Virus record (IMG/VR): IMGVR_UViG_3300042868_006362
Span: 1 to 21,320 of that record
DNA: 21,320 bases
Origin: a virus
Direction: 5' to 3' (one strand)
In this document: one piece after another, positions 20,771-21,320 of the stretch
Layout of the letters: each line of letters starts with the position of its first letter
Numbering within the stretch: the first letter of the stretch is position 1
Translations under genes and position numbers: made by a program
Notes under the pieces: generated by a model
The model's input: the letters and a program-made list of their open reading frames with translations, nothing else
The model's database searches: none
Told to the model about the DNA's origin: nothing

Positions 20771-20995
20771 ATGAAAAAAGTAGATGCATTTTACTGGTTC
20801 GCCTCAGTTTTTCTAGTCAGCTTTGTTTGCTGGTTCACTGGCGACGATTTAGAAGCACAGATTGCAGCAGAGGAACACGCAAAGCACTCGCTACAACTTG
20901 CACAGCGAGAAGCAGCAGAACAGAAGGCTGAGTTTGAATACCTGGCTAAAAAAGCCGAGCGCATGACGGGCTTTGCTGGAGTGACTAGCAAATGA
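20771..20995 (+). CDS. Small membrane-anchored coiled-coil protein (74 residues)
   Basis: The product has one membrane segment at residues 7-23 (FYWFASVFLVSFVCWFT), followed by an alanine-, glutamate- and glutamine-rich helix (LEAQIAAEEHAKHSLQLAQR) that looks coiled-coil. AAGGAG lies before the ATG. The topology, one N-terminal anchor and a helical tail, resembles small phage exclusion or host-takeover proteins, but no family is recognised. The stop overlaps the next start as ATGA. Confidence 0.7.
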   Translation: MKKVDAFYWFASVFLVSFVCWFTGDDLEAQIAAEEHAKHSLQLAQREAAEQKAEFEYLAKKAERMTGFAGVTSK

Positions 20996-21093
20996 AAAAG
21001 TACCGTCCAAGTTTGAAATTTTGGTATCAGGCATATCAAGGCTATCCAAATCCACGGCGCTTAATCAAGGCGCTTGCAGCTAGATTTTTTTGA
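20992..21093 (+). CDS. Very small basic protein (33 residues)
   Basis: A frame from ATG 20992 to TGA 21091-21093 gives MKKYRPSLKFWYQAYQGYPN followed by PRRLIKALAARFF. The start overlaps the previous stop as ATGA, arguing for translation by coupling. It is strongly basic and aromatic. Peptides of this type occur in phage early operons; function unknown. Confidence 0.5.
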   Translation: MKKYRPSLKFWYQAYQGYPNPRRLIKALAARFF

Positions 21094-21133
21094 AGTTTAA
21101 CCGTTTATTTAGTCCCGAACGAAAGGCTAAAAA

Positions 21134-21320
21134 ATGAACCAAGATACACGCACACACTGGAAAAAATTAACCGATCCGCGCTTTATGGGCGTGTATGCCC
21201 TGCCAAATGAAGGCGATGATTTGACAGTGGAAATCACTCACGTTACGCATGAAGAAATCACGATGATGGGCGGTAAGAAAGAGATGCACACGATAGCGCA
21301 TCTTAAGGGCAATAAGCCGC
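21134..21320 (+). CDS. Conserved phage early protein, partial (3' end beyond window)
   Basis: From ATG 21134 (AAAGG upstream) the frame reads MNQDTRTHWKKLTDPRFMGV, then LTVEITHVTHEEITMMGGKK and HLKGNKP up to the window edge. This resembles a phage protein family I recall next to single-strand annealing and exonuclease genes, where it starts with 'HWKKL.NP.Y.GAY'. Its presence suggests the recombination module lies just to the right. No biochemical role is known to me. Confidence 0.7.
   Translation, partial: MNQDTRTHWKKLTDPRFMGVYALPNEGDDLTVEITHVTHEEITMMGGKKEMHTIAHLKGNKP

Overview
This window is a stretch of a temperate, tailed double-stranded DNA phage (or prophage) of the HK97-like siphovirus type with a lambda-like control region. 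The host cannot be named from the sequence. Composition of roughly half GC, the protein styles and the ribosome binding sites suggest a Gram-negative proteobacterium, perhaps a betaproteobacterium (inference). No integrase, attachment site, tRNA or host gene is visible.

Left part, 1-10255, minus strand (transcribed right to left): a complete HK97-type head and connector module. In transcription order it holds the small and large terminase, portal, a 628-residue virion protein of unknown role, a 58-residue proline-rich protein, prohead protease, major capsid protein, a 55-residue protein, gp6-like connector, head closure protein, gp10-like protein, DUF3168-type tail completion protein, and the start of the tail tube gene, cut by the window edge. 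Intrinsic terminators follow the capsid gene and lie as a tandem pair before the tail tube gene.

Middle, 10259-12300: a ParB-like/DNA methyltransferase gene broken into two frames at a run of nine G, a likely cos region, an HNH endonuclease, then a gene-free gap of about 365 bases. The gap carries a candidate late promoter with paired palindromes and two terminators, just downstream of a Q-like antiterminator candidate. This resembles the lambda pR'/tR' arrangement.

Right-middle, 12296-18635, minus strand: the early operon starting with a Cro-like protein. It contains NinB-like and YbcO-like recombination/nuclease proteins, a lambda-O-like replication initiator whose gene contains an array of palindromic iterons, a DnaC-like helicase loader, a VRR-NUC-like nuclease and many small proteins. 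Most neighbours overlap by ATGA, so translation is probably coupled.

Right end, 18658-21320: the immunity region. A LexA-like CI repressor and a cotranscribed MmpS-like lipoprotein read rightward. Two nearly identical promoters share the same operator design, one driving cro leftward and one driving the rightward early operon. The rightward transcript begins with about 590 bases without a convincing gene but rich in long complementary segments. This candidate large structured RNA, under repressor control, is the most unusual element in the window. It is followed by small early genes leading toward what is probably the phage recombination module.
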